This document shows, one piece after another, positions 23,601-38,600 of a stretch of DNA of 64,000 nucleotides (positions are counted from its first letter, which is position 1; every line of letters begins with the position of its first letter). The stretch comes from Lutjanus erythropterus (taxonomy: Eukaryota; Chordata; Actinopteri; Lutjaniformes; Lutjanidae). A program made the translations under genes and the position numbers. The notes under the pieces are model-generated. The model did not search any database. It was not told the DNA's origin and was given only the letters and a program-made list of their open reading frames with translations. The stretch covers positions 13,736,635 through 13,800,634 of the forward strand of contig CM034605.1 in assembly GCA_020091685.1 (NCBI GenBank). Reading direction: 5' to 3'.

Positions 23601-26600
23601 TCTCGCACTCTGGCAGAAGAAGACAGGAGAGGTGTTACATACTGTAGCTACTGTCATCTTTCACATTTTACTCTCGGACACCCCTGTATGTCCATGCGAC
23701 ACCGTGTTCCCATGAGCACCTGGTATGACCAGCTGGTAGGTCCAGTGCTTGACAGTTCTCAGGGCGTCCCACATAGAGTTCTGACAGACGTTTGTCCAAC
23801 TGGATATGGAGTCTGATGGGGGTTCCCAGGGTAACAGGTTGTCTCTGTGTGCAGGACTGCTGGACGGCGTTGATCTCAGCAGCTAAAGAGGGCCACATTG
23901 AGGTGGTGAGGGAGCTGCTGGAGAACAATGCTAACCTGGAACATCGAGACATGGTGAGAATTAGAGTTGTCACAGAATTTTAAACTAAGATAATATACTA
24001 GTATAAAGAACAGTACTCAATCTATGAAACTATATTGTATGTGTACTCTCTTTTGCTTGTGTTACTCTTACCTGTCATATTTTGTCAGTGTTCTTAACTA
24101 CTGAATTTATTCATTGTTGTCTCAATGTATTTAGTGCTTGTTTGTTTTCAGTCTCTTTAAAATTATGTTTATATAGGTTGTTGGTAATCTGTTGTTGTCT
24201 CAAATACTGTTTAGTGGTTGTTTGTTAATAGTTGTTTAAATTACCGTTTGTAGTAGTTGTCTATCTATGTTTGTTTTATTGTTAGTTTCCATATTTGTGT
24301 TAGTGTTGTATCTTGTGTTTTACCCCTTGTTAGCCTGACCAGGGACAAGGACTGCAAATTAGCTACGGCTAGAAGTCCTGTGTACATTGCATCAGTTGCA
24401 TCTTTTGCTCAAATGTACAAATGCTTATATTTAATGGCCCTGCCAAATAAATAGAATAATAATCATCAAAAAAACACACACAGTATTGGTACAGGAAATG
24501 CTACTCAACATCATCTGATTTTGCTGCAAGCCAAATTTCAAGCTGAACAATAAAGACTGAACTGTACTGAGGTCTTTAAAATGAGGCCAAGTGAACAACC
24601 AGGCCGCTGTGAAAATATAAAGTTACTGGAAGGTTTTAATTCAGTTAACATCTGCTGCTAACACAGTTTCTGTGTTTTATGTATGAAAAAATGTAATCAT
24701 AACATGATGTTATCCAAAACTGCAAACTGTATGATAATAATGATATTATGATGTCTAGGAAGCAGTATGGTTATCAGTTTTTTAAGAAAAACAAATTGTA
24801 AAAGAAAAAAACACCCTGATAGCTTAGTGGATGAGATGCGTGCCTTGTAATCACAGCAATCTCAGTTTGATTCAAGACACCTTTGTTGCGTGTCAATCCC
24901 TGTGTTGTCACTCTTTATTTGCTCTATGTCTGTACAATCTATTTTCAAAAATATGGCTTAAATGCTAAGATCAACATCATACGCAAAAGCATGAAATCAA
25001 GACTATAAACCCAAAAATAAATAAGTGCAAGAAATAAAGTGGAGTTCATGTCTTTTGGTTCTATTGCAGTCACTATGTAGTGATCAATATCATGAGCAAA
25101 ATGAAATGACAATTTATGATTATAGGAAAAAGATACAATAGCTAAACAACATGGATCAGTAAGATATGTGTCAAACTTCTAAATATATTTGAAACACTAA
25201 CTAAAACTTGTACTGTAAGTTGACTCTTGATGTCTAGCCCTTATACTGTACCATCAAAATGTGCGAAGTTATGTTTTCTTTATTGTATGTACAGTCCATT
25301 AATGGTTTTTATAGCATGTGATAACCCTAGTGCTGGTTGAACAGTATGATCCATTAGCCTTGAAATGGACATAAATGAAATTACTTTATGTGCAGTGGCT
25401 CCTCTCTCTAGTAGTAATCCTGTTTACTGAGCTCTGGTTGTCTCTGCATGGGGCAGTGATATGATTTAGTCTTGAGATCTGGACTGGACAGAGGCAGACG
25501 GTTGTCTGCAGGCTTGCCATGGCAACTATTCTGTATATTCAGGAGCAGGCTAATGGCGGCATGCAGATGAGATACACATATTAATTACCTGGGGCTGAGT
25601 GTGTTCTGTAGATGCCCCAGCTCATAAGGTAATGTTTATTTCCAACAGCCAGAAATGCTGAAATGTCCTGATGAACAGTAACTCTCAGCAGGTAGTGTCA
25701 AGTGAGCTATTAAATTTCTATATTGGAATTCAAAGATGGTACTTTTTTTACATTTCTTCACTGTTTTATCATGTAGGATGAGACATTTGATTTGATTTCA
25801 AAATCCTCTGCCTCTGTGACTTTATGGAAGTGACTCAGGACATCAACTGACTCACTGGCGTGCGGGACGTGTCTAAGCTGCACAGGACAGATCACAGCCA
25901 GTCATCACAGTGGGATTATAATAAACCACACTGTGTGATACTGTTCACTCACTGGAAAGTGTGTCACACCAGCTGTAAATAGCACATTTTCCTACTACAA
26001 AAAACTGCTTAGATTTTACCTGCTCTGTAAGGCTTGAATTTAATACTCTGGTTGCCCGCACGACTTATTGTGATGAAATAATACTCATAATTATATGTCC
26101 AGAACATTACACATACAGTAAATCTTTTCTTATCTTCTTTCCTATCCTCATATTTTTCCTGTTTAACTCATCTGTACATATGTATCCTACTCAGGGAGGC
26201 TGGACTGCTCTCATGTGGGCAGCCTATAAAGGTCGTACAGATGTGGCCCAGCTGCTCTTGGACAAAGGCGCTAACCCCAACATCACTGGTCAGGTACTGA
26301 GACTGGACATACTTTGTACCATCATAGTATCACTGGCTTCTGTTGTTCCTCTATATCAGCCTTGAAAATTACACAGATAAAAGGTATGTTTAGATTATAT
26401 GAGCAATACAATTCCATCTGTTTAACAGGAAAAGATAATACTACTCTGTTCAAACTGAATCTAAGCTCAGAAAGTAGTAGCTGAATTTGCTCTGTGTAAA
26501 TCTAATGATATAAACATTAGTTGTAAATGTCAGAAAACATAACTTCAGAGTAACAAAATTGTGAACATGACCACAGCTCTGCTCTTCACCTGCACAGTGT

Positions 26601-29600
26601 GCAATGCCTCCCCCATCATCTGCTGTTTCAGTCATGTGAAGTGGCTTAAAGTGTTAGTATGACCACGGGCCTGCATGACACTGATCATTAGTTACTGTCA
26701 GCATGACTTCACCCCTGTTCTCTGCCCCAACAGTACAGCGTCTACCCCATTATCTGGGCGGCAGGTCGGGGCCATGCTGAGATTGTCCATCTCCTGCTGC
26801 AGCACGGAGCCAAGGTCAACTGCTCCGACAAGGTAACTACATACTGACAGATGTTCGTCATTTACTTGTTTTTAATCACACAGAAGATGGAGTTAGTGGT
26901 ACAAGCCTCAAAGATTTTACTATCCCTATATGTAATTATTTACACGGCCTGGCTTGTTGACTAAATCATCTCACGTTGTATTTCCGTCTCTTCTTCTTAG
27001 TATGGTACCACTCCTTTGATCTGGGCAGCAAGGAAAGGCCACTATGACAGTGTGATGCACCTTCTGGCCAACGGAGCTGATGTGGACCAAGAAGGAGCGG
27101 TGGGTGGATTGTAGATTTTCTGTGAATGGTTCTTTATTATTTGTCATGGCATTCAGTAAATATCCAACACTAGCATGCTTGCATCAAGGACTTCTTAAAA
27201 TTTGATTGTGCAAAGCCTGTATTAGCCCTTTTACACACTTTCTGTTGCCATCCACGTGACTAGTAAATTATTTTGATTACTAGTCAAGCTGCAAATAAGT
27301 AGACTTTCAGTTTACAATTATAGTTTACGTAATAATAGATTAGACAATATTGAACATTTCAATTTCATGTAGTGGAATAAAATTTTATTATAATAATTGG
27401 ACTGTTTTTTAAGCCAGGCATGCAACCCTAATCCTAACCCTTGTCACCTTTTGCCAAAAGGTGACATTTTGAATCCACAATAGTGCACCTATGTGATTCT
27501 TGCAGGAGAAGGAAGTTTTCTCCTGCTTTTGTATAATACCTAGCTTGTTGCTTCATTACAGGATGTAAGCATAACATACATTTGTTATATATTAAATACT
27601 TAATCCTTTATTTTGTCCAGTCTTAATTCTGTTTGATTGTGACCAGCACCAAAGTAATCCTAAAAGTCTAATCCTTAGTGTCGCCCTGACTCTTTCTACC
27701 TCCTCTCCTGTCTTTCTCCAGTTATACTACCAAAAATAAAGGCACAGAGCCAAAAAAAGAGAGTAAATGAGAATTTAGTAGTTTAGTAGTAAATGTCTGT
27801 CTCTGCTCACACATCCTTCTTATCTTTTTCACCCCTAAACAGTTTGCATTACTGTTATTCAAATAATAAAATAGTGATTATATATCATATATACATTTAA
27901 TGATCTATATAAGTTTAGTCACACAGATCTACATACATATCTAGATTATAATTGCAGCTTTTATTGCCAGGGTTTTTAGATATGTATGGAAAGTTGAAAT
28001 TCTGCAAAGTCTGGAACAGTAATTATTTTATTTTTGCAGTGACTTTTATATGGATGTGCACGCACAATTATTTGACACAGTATGGTGTTTGGCAATGTTT
28101 CCTAAACACCTTTAATATTTGATCGGTTGTCTGAGCAGGTAGCTCAACAGCCGAACAAGTCTAATTTTGTTTTGGGTTCATCGTGGGTGCCATGAAACAC
28201 AAAGCAGCCTACTCTCTCCAGTGTGGTTTTCACACAATCAAGATTTAATGCTGCAGAGTGCCACAAACGCATTAGTAAACTGCAATATTAAATAATTGAT
28301 TGCATCTATGACGCAGCACATCTGTGCTCCTTCGAGTCATGTTGCATCTGTGCTGACACAAACTGAACGATATGATAGTTTGATATGTAGCATCAATAAT
28401 TGGATGGAACTGTAGTAGCTAATGTTTCAGAGCAATTAATTTGTTTGTAATTAAGAGACTCAAGTGCCTGGAAACATATATGAGTTATTGGGCTTGCTAA
28501 ACAATATGTCAATTATAAATTGTCAGTGAGCCTGTTGTGTCTTTCAGAGCTGTTGAAATAACCTCATTACATTTGGGAAATAAAGTTTGTTAATCCTCAA
28601 CAGTAAACTGTTTAACATTTGACATATTGAACAAGTTGAAGGAAACATCTGTATCTTGAAGTGTTAGGGTTAGGGTTAAATTTGTATATTTAAATTCCTT
28701 CGTTCTGTGTTTTTTCAGAACTCAATGACAGCTCTGATTGTGGCAGTGAAAGGTGGATATACAAAGGTTGTTAAGGAGCTGCTGAAGAGGAACCCAAATG
28801 TCAACATGACGGACAAGGATGGCAACACGGCCCTGGCTATTGCTGCCAAGGAGGGACACACTGAGATTGTGCAGGACCTGCTGGACGCCGGCACCTACGT
28901 CAACATTCCAGACAGGGTGAGAACAACCTACAGCCACATTATAAGCTTTCTGTTTGAAGATGAAGAGGCAGATGGTTGATATAAAATACAACTGATGTTT
29001 CCGTCTGTTTTTCCTTTCTGTCTTTCGTTCACATTTTCTCTCAGAGTGGGGAGACAATGCTGATTGGAGCAGTGAGAGGAGGTCATGTGGAGATAGTCCG
29101 GGCTCTGCTGAACAAATACGCAGATATTGACGTCAGAGGCCAGGTAGAAGCTCCTCTCTCACCATCTTTGCTGCCTCATTGATATTTAAAAGCAGGCGGG
29201 AGGTCTTCTTGTGTTCTCTAGCTCTGTTGTTTTTTGATTAAGTGAAGTTTAATCCATGGGTTAGAATTACACAAACATATTCAAGTATTATTGCTATATA
29301 AACAAACACACCATGATCCCCTTTGTGTATGCTGTGCACAATACAAAATGATACATTGCGTTCTCAGCTATGCACACTAGTCCATACAACTTTTTGCATT
29401 TAATTTTCTCAAGATAAACAAGCTAGTATTTGCCTTGTCCTTTCCACATCAGGATGGAAAGACTGCCCTCTACTGGGCAGTGGAGAAAGGCAATGCCACA
29501 ATGGTGAGAGACATCCTGCAGTGTAACCCCGACACCGAGAGCTGCACTAAGGTATGTAGTAAAAGTAAAAGAGTGAAATGCACTCTCTCTTGGTGTTAAA

Positions 29601-32600
29601 GTTTCTTCTTAGTTAGCATTATGTTTTCTCTGTATTTTTCCTGATTTTTCATACACTGAGTTTAAAATCTAAAAATTTCCAGTAGCATTTTATAAAAACT
29701 ATCATTAATAAATTGTAAATTGATAGTTAATCAAACTTAGTTAATAGTTATTTTACCATCAACAAACAATGGAATTTGGAAAAATTATACTTACTAAGTA
29801 TTAGTTATGCTATAATATATTATTTTATCTTTAGTTTGTGTGATATAGAAAAAAAAAATATATATATATACATATATGTCAGTTATAGCTCTATTAATAG
29901 TTAGAAAATATTAAAAATGATAATTAATTGTTCATTGAAATGTGTTACATTACTGTTGATTAATGGTGGTTATTATAAAGTTTTACTATATTTCCATTCC
30001 CTATATTAGACAAAAATAGTAAATATAAAAAAATAATAGCAGAGATCTCCTGTTTCTAAAAATTCTGTAAAAATACAGAGCCTGTCTTAGACTTTCCTTT
30101 TTTCTGAAAAATTGTCCTGTGTAGGCGGTGGTATCTTTTTTCACTTGTGGAGTGTTGCTGAATTGTACATTTAAATGTCCACTGCAGCAGACTTTTCTGT
30201 TCTAAGTACATTTCTGAATGATATTGATGAAATGTTGTGTATCTTTGTGTTTTAGGAGGGAGAGACTCCACTCATCAAAGCAACAAAAATGAGGAACATA
30301 GAGATAGTGGAACTGCTTCTGGATAAAGGAGCCAAGGTGTCTGCACTGGACAAGGTACTTTTTAAAACACACTTGCACATTACATTCACCTGACAGTAAG
30401 GACAGTAAGGAACAGAAAACAAAAAAAGAACAAAATTTGAGGTCATGGGATGTTCAGTGAATCAAAGCAAAATTGCCTAATTTAAAACAAACCGTTGCAC
30501 ATGGTACATGGGTCCTTATTCACTGATGCCATGGTATAACTTGCTTATAAGACCTTAATTGCTTCCTGAGTTCTGGGGTCTTTTTGATTTGAACCTTTTA
30601 TCTTTTTACACCTGCACTCAAAACTGTTGTTGTAGCAGTGCTTTTCTAGGGCCATTTAGTGTAGTGATCTTTCTTTTTTCTTGTGTTTTCACTCACTCAG
30701 AAAGGAGACACACCGCTCCACGTTGCCATCCGAGGGCGAAGCAGAAAGTTGGCTGAGCTGCTGCTGAGGAACCCTAAAGATGGCCGCCTGCTTTACCGCC
30801 CCAACAAAGCTGGAGAGACACCATACAACATTGACTGCACTCACCAGAAAAGCATCCTTACGCAGATATTTGGAGCCAGTATGACTGATTTCTCCATTTC
30901 ATTCTGAATGAGTCGTGTGACAGAACAAGATCATAGCTGCACTGCTCATCTTTTTTCACTTTCCATTTCTCTCTTTTTTCTCTTAGAGCACCTCTCTCCC
31001 TCTGAGTCTGATGGAGACATGTTGGGTTATGACCTGTATAGCAGTGCTCTAGCAGATATCCTTAGCGAGCCCACCATGCAGCCACCCATCTGTGTTGGAC
31101 TGTACGCTCAGTGGGGCAGCGGAAAGTCTTTCCTTCTTAAGAAACTGGAGGGTAAGTAATCTCATAGCATTAAAAACGGTCTCATAGAAATTGTGGAAAT
31201 TCGCTTGATGTTTAAAGTGTCCTATATTTAATCTCCCTGTATCCTTAATTGAAACACTTGACATGAAATTCTTTTTTTTGACTACTTTTTCTTTCCTCTT
31301 GTCCCACAGATGAGATGAAGACTTTCGCAGGCCAGCAGATAGAGCCATTGTTCCAGTTTTCTTGGCTGGTGGTGTTCCTCACTCTGCTACTCTGCGGCTC
31401 AGTGGCTGTGGTTCTGGGCTTTACCGTTGATCCAAGGCTGGCAATTGCCGTCTCCCTCAGCCTCCTCGCCCTGCTCTATATCTTTTTTGGTGAGGAGACA
31501 GATGTGGTGCTAGTAATGCAAAAGTGTTGCAGTGCACTTATGACTGTCAAAAATTCTGTTTTAATTTGACCTGCTCCACAAGGAGAGCAAGTGGTCGAAT
31601 CACATAATGTCATTTTTAAAATTTATTTATGAAGTTTAAAGTTACAGTGACAGTGCTCATTAATAAACATTTCTGTAAATGTGCCAGTTTAGCCATCATG
31701 GCTAATTTTTTACTGTAGTCCTTGGCAGGTGTAGTGACAATGACAAAGACACATAAAATACTACATATGTAGCACCAGAGTACCTCGAGAACACATAAGG
31801 TGCTTATAATAAGGACATTAAAACAACAGAAATAAAATATGAAATAAAGCACACTTCAGGCCATTTGAGTATGTATTATGTTTTTAAGGACCGCAAATAG
31901 AGTTCAAAACAGATTAAATAGGAAAGCTTATGTATATATTTACTCACAGCTATTACCACCTATTCTAATAGTAATAATATTCTGCTACTTTGCAGTGTTG
32001 GTGTACTTTGGAAGTCGGCGTGAGAGAGAGAGCTGGAACTGGGCGTGGGTCATCAGCACCCGGCTGGCTCGCCAGGTCGGCTACCTGGAGCTGCTGCTCA
32101 AACTGATGTTTGTCAACCCCCCTGAACTTCCTGAGCAGACCACCCGAGCACTGCCTGTCAGGTGACAGTCACACACATGCACACCCACAGACAGTGGTTT
32201 CTGTCTGTTCTCCAGTTCAAAAAAACAAACAAACATGTAAACACTGACAATTGAAGACCCACACTGCATTTATTATGTGATGTAAAACTGAATGGGTGGT
32301 TTAGTACCATTAACTTATATTTATATTATTGTAACATTGATAAAATAAATACTTCAGTCCCAGTTCTATCTGCAGTTGTACTGTGTAACTGACCAAATCA
32401 AATAAGGATACACCATCAATATTGGGGCAGATAATGGGGAATTTGTGTTATTGTGTATTTTTCCGATAATGAAATTATAGCTGATACATATCAGCTCTAT
32501 AAGAGCCGAAATAGTTTCTTGACACATTTAAAGAGTCAGAATTCTTCTTTGTTTTAGTTGTTATAAACACTATTAGACAGTTACACTTGGTTGGTTAGAG

Positions 32601-35600
32601 CTATGGAATATTAAATCATCCATATTTACGTAGTACGTCATAGCCTTCCTTACCCTCAGGTGTGCATAAATTACAGATATATGAACCTCTGAACACAAAA
32701 ATGTGAAATTATCAGTTATCTTTTCGGTATTGGCCATGAGAAGCAGATAATTATGTGCTATCAGTATGGAGTGACAAAAATCCATGTTGTGCTTCCCTGG
32801 AATCAGAGCATCATTTCTCTTTCTCACATGTCACACAGGTTCTTGTTCACGGATTATAATCGTTTGTCCAGTGTTGGAGGGGAGACCTCCATGGCTGAGA
32901 TGATTGCCACGCTCTCAGATGCCTGTGAGAGGGAGTTTGGCTTCATGGCCACCAGGCTCTTCAGGGTTTTCAAGAACGACGAGGTTCAAGGTGACATCAC
33001 TGCCTCTGCTTTAGATGTCAGTCGTGTAATGAGCTTTCAACCAGCAAATAGAGTCACAGTCAGACCCAGAAAACTTTTCTGGCTTTTTATTCAATGCCAT
33101 AACTCAGGAACAGAAGGAGAGATCGTAACCATATTTCACAATTGGTCAGATACTGAATTTTAGACACTAATCACGGGTGCCCACCTTTAATCTGTGCTGA
33201 TCTTCTGTGCGGCTGAGTTGAAGATGTGTGTGAAGCATCCACCTTTTATAATTCATGCTGTAGCTTCTTTGCAGCAACATCCATACCTGCAACAGTGTAG
33301 TCCACCACAAGCTCATTGGTTTTGCTGATATTGAGCTTCAGGTGATTGTCATTGCGTTATGTGACAAAGCTCTTTACCAGTTCTCTCTACTTCTCTGTAA
33401 AAAATACAGAGAATGTTACTGGTTGGTGGAGGCATGCAATCATAAGGTCATAATTTTAGTTGTAGACTGTAAAACAAAAATGTGAAGAAGTGGAATTTAC
33501 CCCTGTTTAATTACACAGTAAACCAAGTCCCCTCAACCATGTTTCATATTATTGGTATATACTTGCATCATTGCAAACTTAGATTGAGAAAATTTTATAA
33601 GAATGACTCTTAAAAGCATAATGGAGCTCTTGTAAGTGTAACTAGTGTTAAAATTAACTGTATGGGCAGCCTCTTCTCTATTACTTTATTATTATATCTC
33701 TATTACTGTACATACTTTGTCAGAAAATCTTAATATGTGAAGCTTGTGCTATTTTTTAAAGTGTTCACATTCTCATCAACACCTCCTCTAATACCTCAGG
33801 TAAAAAGTGGAAGAAAACATGTTGTGTTCCCTCATTCATGCTGTTTGCCTTGACGCTGGGATGCCTAATTACTGGTATGGCCCTGTTGGCCATCTTTAAG
33901 GTAGGTTAGACAATGAATGGGGACCCTGCATTTGAACAGCATGTGTTCTAACCGCTAGGTCACTTGACACCCCAGTAATCAGTGTCAGTGCTTTTATTTC
34001 TCAGGTGGACTCTAATAACCTGACAGTTAATGCAGTGCTGATCGCCATGGCCACTGTGGTTGGCCTAGCCTTACTGCTCAACTGCAGGACCTGGTGGCAG
34101 GTGGCCGACTCTGTCCTGAATTCCCAGAGGAAACGACTGCACAGTGCTGCCAACAACTTGCATAAACTCAAGAGTGAAGGATTTATGAAGGTAGACTAAT
34201 ACACTTAGTTACAAGTGGAAAGCCTTGAAAGCCACGGACATCCTGTTGTCATTGCTGAAGGGGCTTTCCATTTGCTTATGAAGTAATGGAACTGCAGTTC
34301 CTAATCCAATCAATTTCCTTTACCACATAAACATTGATAATTAAATTGTTTTGAGACATTTATTTTGTTTACTTTCTCACACCAGGTTCTGAAGCATGAA
34401 GTGGAGCTAATGTCAAAAATGGCCAAAACCATTGATGGCTTTACCCAGAACCAGACACGCATGGCTGTCATCATCGACGGACTGGACGCCTGTGAGCAGG
34501 ACAAAGTGCTGCAGATGCTGGACACGGTGTGTGTTTGCATGTGATTCTGTGCGTGGGAGCATAAATGATGAGTCCTCTTGATTAATAACAAGATAATATG
34601 AAGGAATACAGGAAAACATCTGTCACTCAAGCAAATTTGAGTCAGGCTGTTGCAGAGTAGCTGTCATGTGGTCTTAACTTTCAATGGGTCTTTCACCTGA
34701 GCATACAGACCCCACACATCTCCTGTACCGGCAGCCTCCCTGGTGTTCCCAGCTGCCTTAGCTTGCCTCCAAGTTTAGATTATTCTACCCAGCTGCTGTA
34801 ATAGAATTTCCTTAGCCAAATGTTATTATTTGGTGAAGTAATCCCAGAGAAGATGGCAACCTCCTGTGTGCTAATGTAATCTTCTCATCTCTGCAAGCAC
34901 CTCCCAGTCACTTTGAATCCATCTTCTGTTCAGAGAGATTCACAGCACTCTGAAATCCATTTTTTGTAGGTTACACTAATGACCAAAATCTTTTTTTCTT
35001 CAGTCTGTGTACATTTCCTGCCCAGATAAAATGCTTCAATGATGATAACATCATGTGATGATGCTTCTGTCCCCATGGACAGCTGCTGTGGAGACAGAGG
35101 TTCATCATCCTGTGGGGCGAAGCTGAGGGTGCTGGTCAGGGGTTAACAAACCATGTGTGCGTGTAGCACAAATCGATGTCCTGTGACACTTGGACAATGT
35201 CCCTTAGTTAGCTTGGTGGAAATCCCCAGCACCATATGCTGCAGACAGTCAGCTCTCACAGGGGCCATTAAGTTTTAAGTTCTACAGCTGACTGTTGTTT
35301 GTAGCTGTCATGTTTGTCAGTTGATTAGATTGTAAACTACCCCTTTTGACATTAAACGAGCATCAAAATAATTTCACATGACCGAATCAAATCGGTTTCA
35401 TTACAAACAGTAATGCAATAGGCTGATATTATAGGAAAGCAAAAAAATCAATTCTATCAAACACCAGGATGCTAAGATTACGTTTTATCAACAGATTACA
35501 TTAAAGACAAAAAAGGAGCTCACAATGTGCTTGATTGCCATGTGCCTTAAAATACACAGGTCCAATAGGTTCACAATTCCCCAATACAGATGCACTTCAA

Positions 35601-38600
35601 AAACATCCACAATAATATGCAGTAGCACATATAACTTTTCTGTACAAACTTAAAAAATATTAGACTTACACAAGGGGAAAACAATAATGAGTTAATAATG
35701 AGACAAGTAATTTCAGAGTAGCAAATCTGGCTATTCCATCTTCAATATTACAGAAAAGTAGAAAATTTCTATTGGAATTATAATACATAACAAAAGACAA
35801 GCAGTGAATACTGTTGACAAAGAAAATATTAAGTATACCTGTCTTTATGATGAATTGGTACATGATAAATATTATGTACTGAGGTATTGCTTGTATTTCA
35901 TTATCTTATGGAAAAGGAAACGTAATATTTGTTATTGTTATTAATGTTAACTCTTTGAAGTGTGTTTATATCTGGGAATGTGAACGTGCTGGATTCTCCA
36001 CTAATCAGCACCTGAAGCAACATGTGAAATGTGTAGTTCAGTCCTTTTTTGTTTTTAATGTAATCTTTTAATGTAAGAGTGTCAATCCGAGTATCTCAGT
36101 GTTTGCTGGAACTTTGATGATTTGAGTTACTGTGGTTCACGCTGTACCTGCTGACTCCCAGGAGAGAAGCACTGATGTGAACGGGGTATCTTGTATCTTC
36201 AGTTTTTAGGCTGATGTCATGGTTTGAAAAACATTTTGTGGAATAACAAAAAAGGTGCCATAAGTCATTTACAAATTAACTTACAGTTCCTTTCTCTTTC
36301 TAGATGAGGGTCCTCTTCTCCAAAGGTCCCTTTATTTCCGTATTTGCTAGCGACCCCCATATTATCATCAAAGCCATCAACCAAAACCTCAACAGTGTAC
36401 TCAGAGACTCCAACATCAACGGACATGACTACATGAGGAACATCGTTCATCTGCCAGTATTCCTCAACAGCAGAGGCCTCAGTACGGCCAAAAAACTCTG
36501 CACAGTGGCTCCCACCAATGGAGAGGCATTGCCTGCTGAGGGTAAGGACACTGGTCAGTGTACAACATATTGTACTGTGAACACATTTATGGAGGATTGC
36601 ATGCAGTTTTGAATAGAGACATTAGAATGTGACATGAGAGGAGATTTTCACTCCTGTCCCATCCCAGGCCCATGACAGAGTGAAAAGAACATGTTCTGTC
36701 CCGTCCCAATCCCAGAAGAATAACTCCCATCCCATCCCGTTCTCTACAATCCCCAGTTCACACATGTCATGCTCTGGTCAGATGGCTGCAACCAGCCATC
36801 AGAACACACAGGAGACAGTGAAAAAAAGCAATTACAGACAACAGAATGACTAGTATCATGTTCAAAATAAAGTAAATAGTGTTTATTTGTGTTAGAACTG
36901 CTTATTTAAATATAAAAAACTGACCTATTGTTATGATTCCTGTCCCGCCTGCTCCTGTTGTCCCATCCCAGTCCCATAATGAGTATTGTATTGTCAGTCC
37001 CACAGCATTCCAAAAAATGTTAGCCTCTGAGACATCTGGTGTTTGGTGTTAAGTTTTTTTTTTTTTTCCAAAGCCATTGGTCAGCTTTCATTCTGTTTGT
37101 CTCTTCATGTCTCTCTCCAGGATGGCATGACGACATGGACAGGAAGATGTCTCAGACCAGCCTGGGCCAAGATCAGGCCAAGTTTGGCAGCAAGACCGCC
37201 CTAAACCGCAGGGTAACAGCTATTCAGATTTATTTTTATAGGCCAATATCACATACAGTGTTTTGTTGGGGTCTGCAGCCCCACAGCCCAGACTCAGGCT
37301 CTTTAACTTAAAGGGATAGTTTAGATTAAGAGGTACTTATTCATATTCAGTGTATTACCTATAGTGGATGGTGATCTTCACATCCCCAGCTTGGGAAAGG
37401 ACAGAGGAATATCGACATGGAAGCTAAGCAATATAAAACATATTTAGCCACTTAAAAAAAGGGCCATCTAAAAAAATCAGTATCAGTTTAAGTGTATGCT
37501 ATATTTAGAATATTTTCACTACCTTGCTGTCAAAGAGCCTTTTCAGATGAGAAAACACTTTTATATGAGCCAAATATTGTTGTTTATCACTCAACCAGAC
37601 TTAAAGGATGAACAGAACTTTAGAGTTGCTGGCCTACCGCTGCCTCAATCTGTTAGTTTGTTTATGTTTTGTGTGACTTTTGTGAATCCAAACTAACTCT
37701 CTAAAACACTGAGGTCACACAATAACATAAACAAACCAACCCACTGAGGCAGCAGCAGACCAACAACTTTTGTGTTCTGTGATGTAAAGTGACTGATCTT
37801 GTGAATGGAGTCTGGTTGAGTAAGAAAGAGCAATATTTGTATCTCATGTATCCCACTTTCCATGATCCAAACTATTCCTTTAAGAGGACAAGGAACATAA
37901 ACAAAAGACCCCTTTCTGAGGTGACTGGGGACCCAATATGAGTTATAGGTTGAAGAATGATAATAACAGTCGTGCAATAATAGTCCAACAGTAGGATTAT
38001 AATAAATCAAAATTAGGTATACCAAGACCAATATATCAAGCAATGTGTATTCTACTTGTCATCCTAAATAGACACAGTTGACACCCCACCCTAACCCATA
38101 ACAATCAAATCAAAAAAGCCAAACGATAATAACAAATTGCAGAGAAGCTTTTGATACAAAATTAAAATGTAGGCTGATGTATTGTTTGTAGAACGAGATA
38201 AAATAAATTTGTTTTCCCACCACACTTATTCCCACAACACTCTGGAAATATCTGGAAACGAATGCTTGATGTCCTGACATTAATCAAACAAAATTAAAAT
38301 GCAGTTAGCTCACCACAACTTGAATAGCAAACATTGGATTAGGGTTAGAGATGCTGCCATAGAAACCCTTCCCCGCTCTCTCTGTTTTCAGCCTCTTCCC
38401 TGAAGAGGTGGGGGGGGTTGATCAGCACAGGCGTGGTGTTGGCAGGCAGTGCAGAGGCCAGAGGACAGAAGGAGACACACAGAGACGAGAAGAGAGAGGT
38501 GCTCGGTGTGCGGCCAAGGTTCCTGGTGTAATTGATGTAATGACTGTTTATCCTTCCTGCTGCGTTGCCACAGCCTAATGACAAGGCCTAGCAGCAGTGG

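Larger units (their letters stand above)
23954..26194. other. kidins220 intron 3
   Basis: 2.2 kb with a LINE-like 3' tail at ~24310-24455, a tRNA-like SINE fragment at 24808-24920 and a candidate conserved stretch at 25430-25640. Confidence 0.5.

Noticed and set aside
23415-23816. 133-codon frame in kidins220 intron 2
   Set aside because: Low-complexity CAC/CAT-rich sequence between two proven exons, with no family match.
24808-24920. tRNA gene
   Set aside because: A- and B-box-like sequences are present, but the arms do not pair and there is no anticodon stem. A SINE relic fits better.
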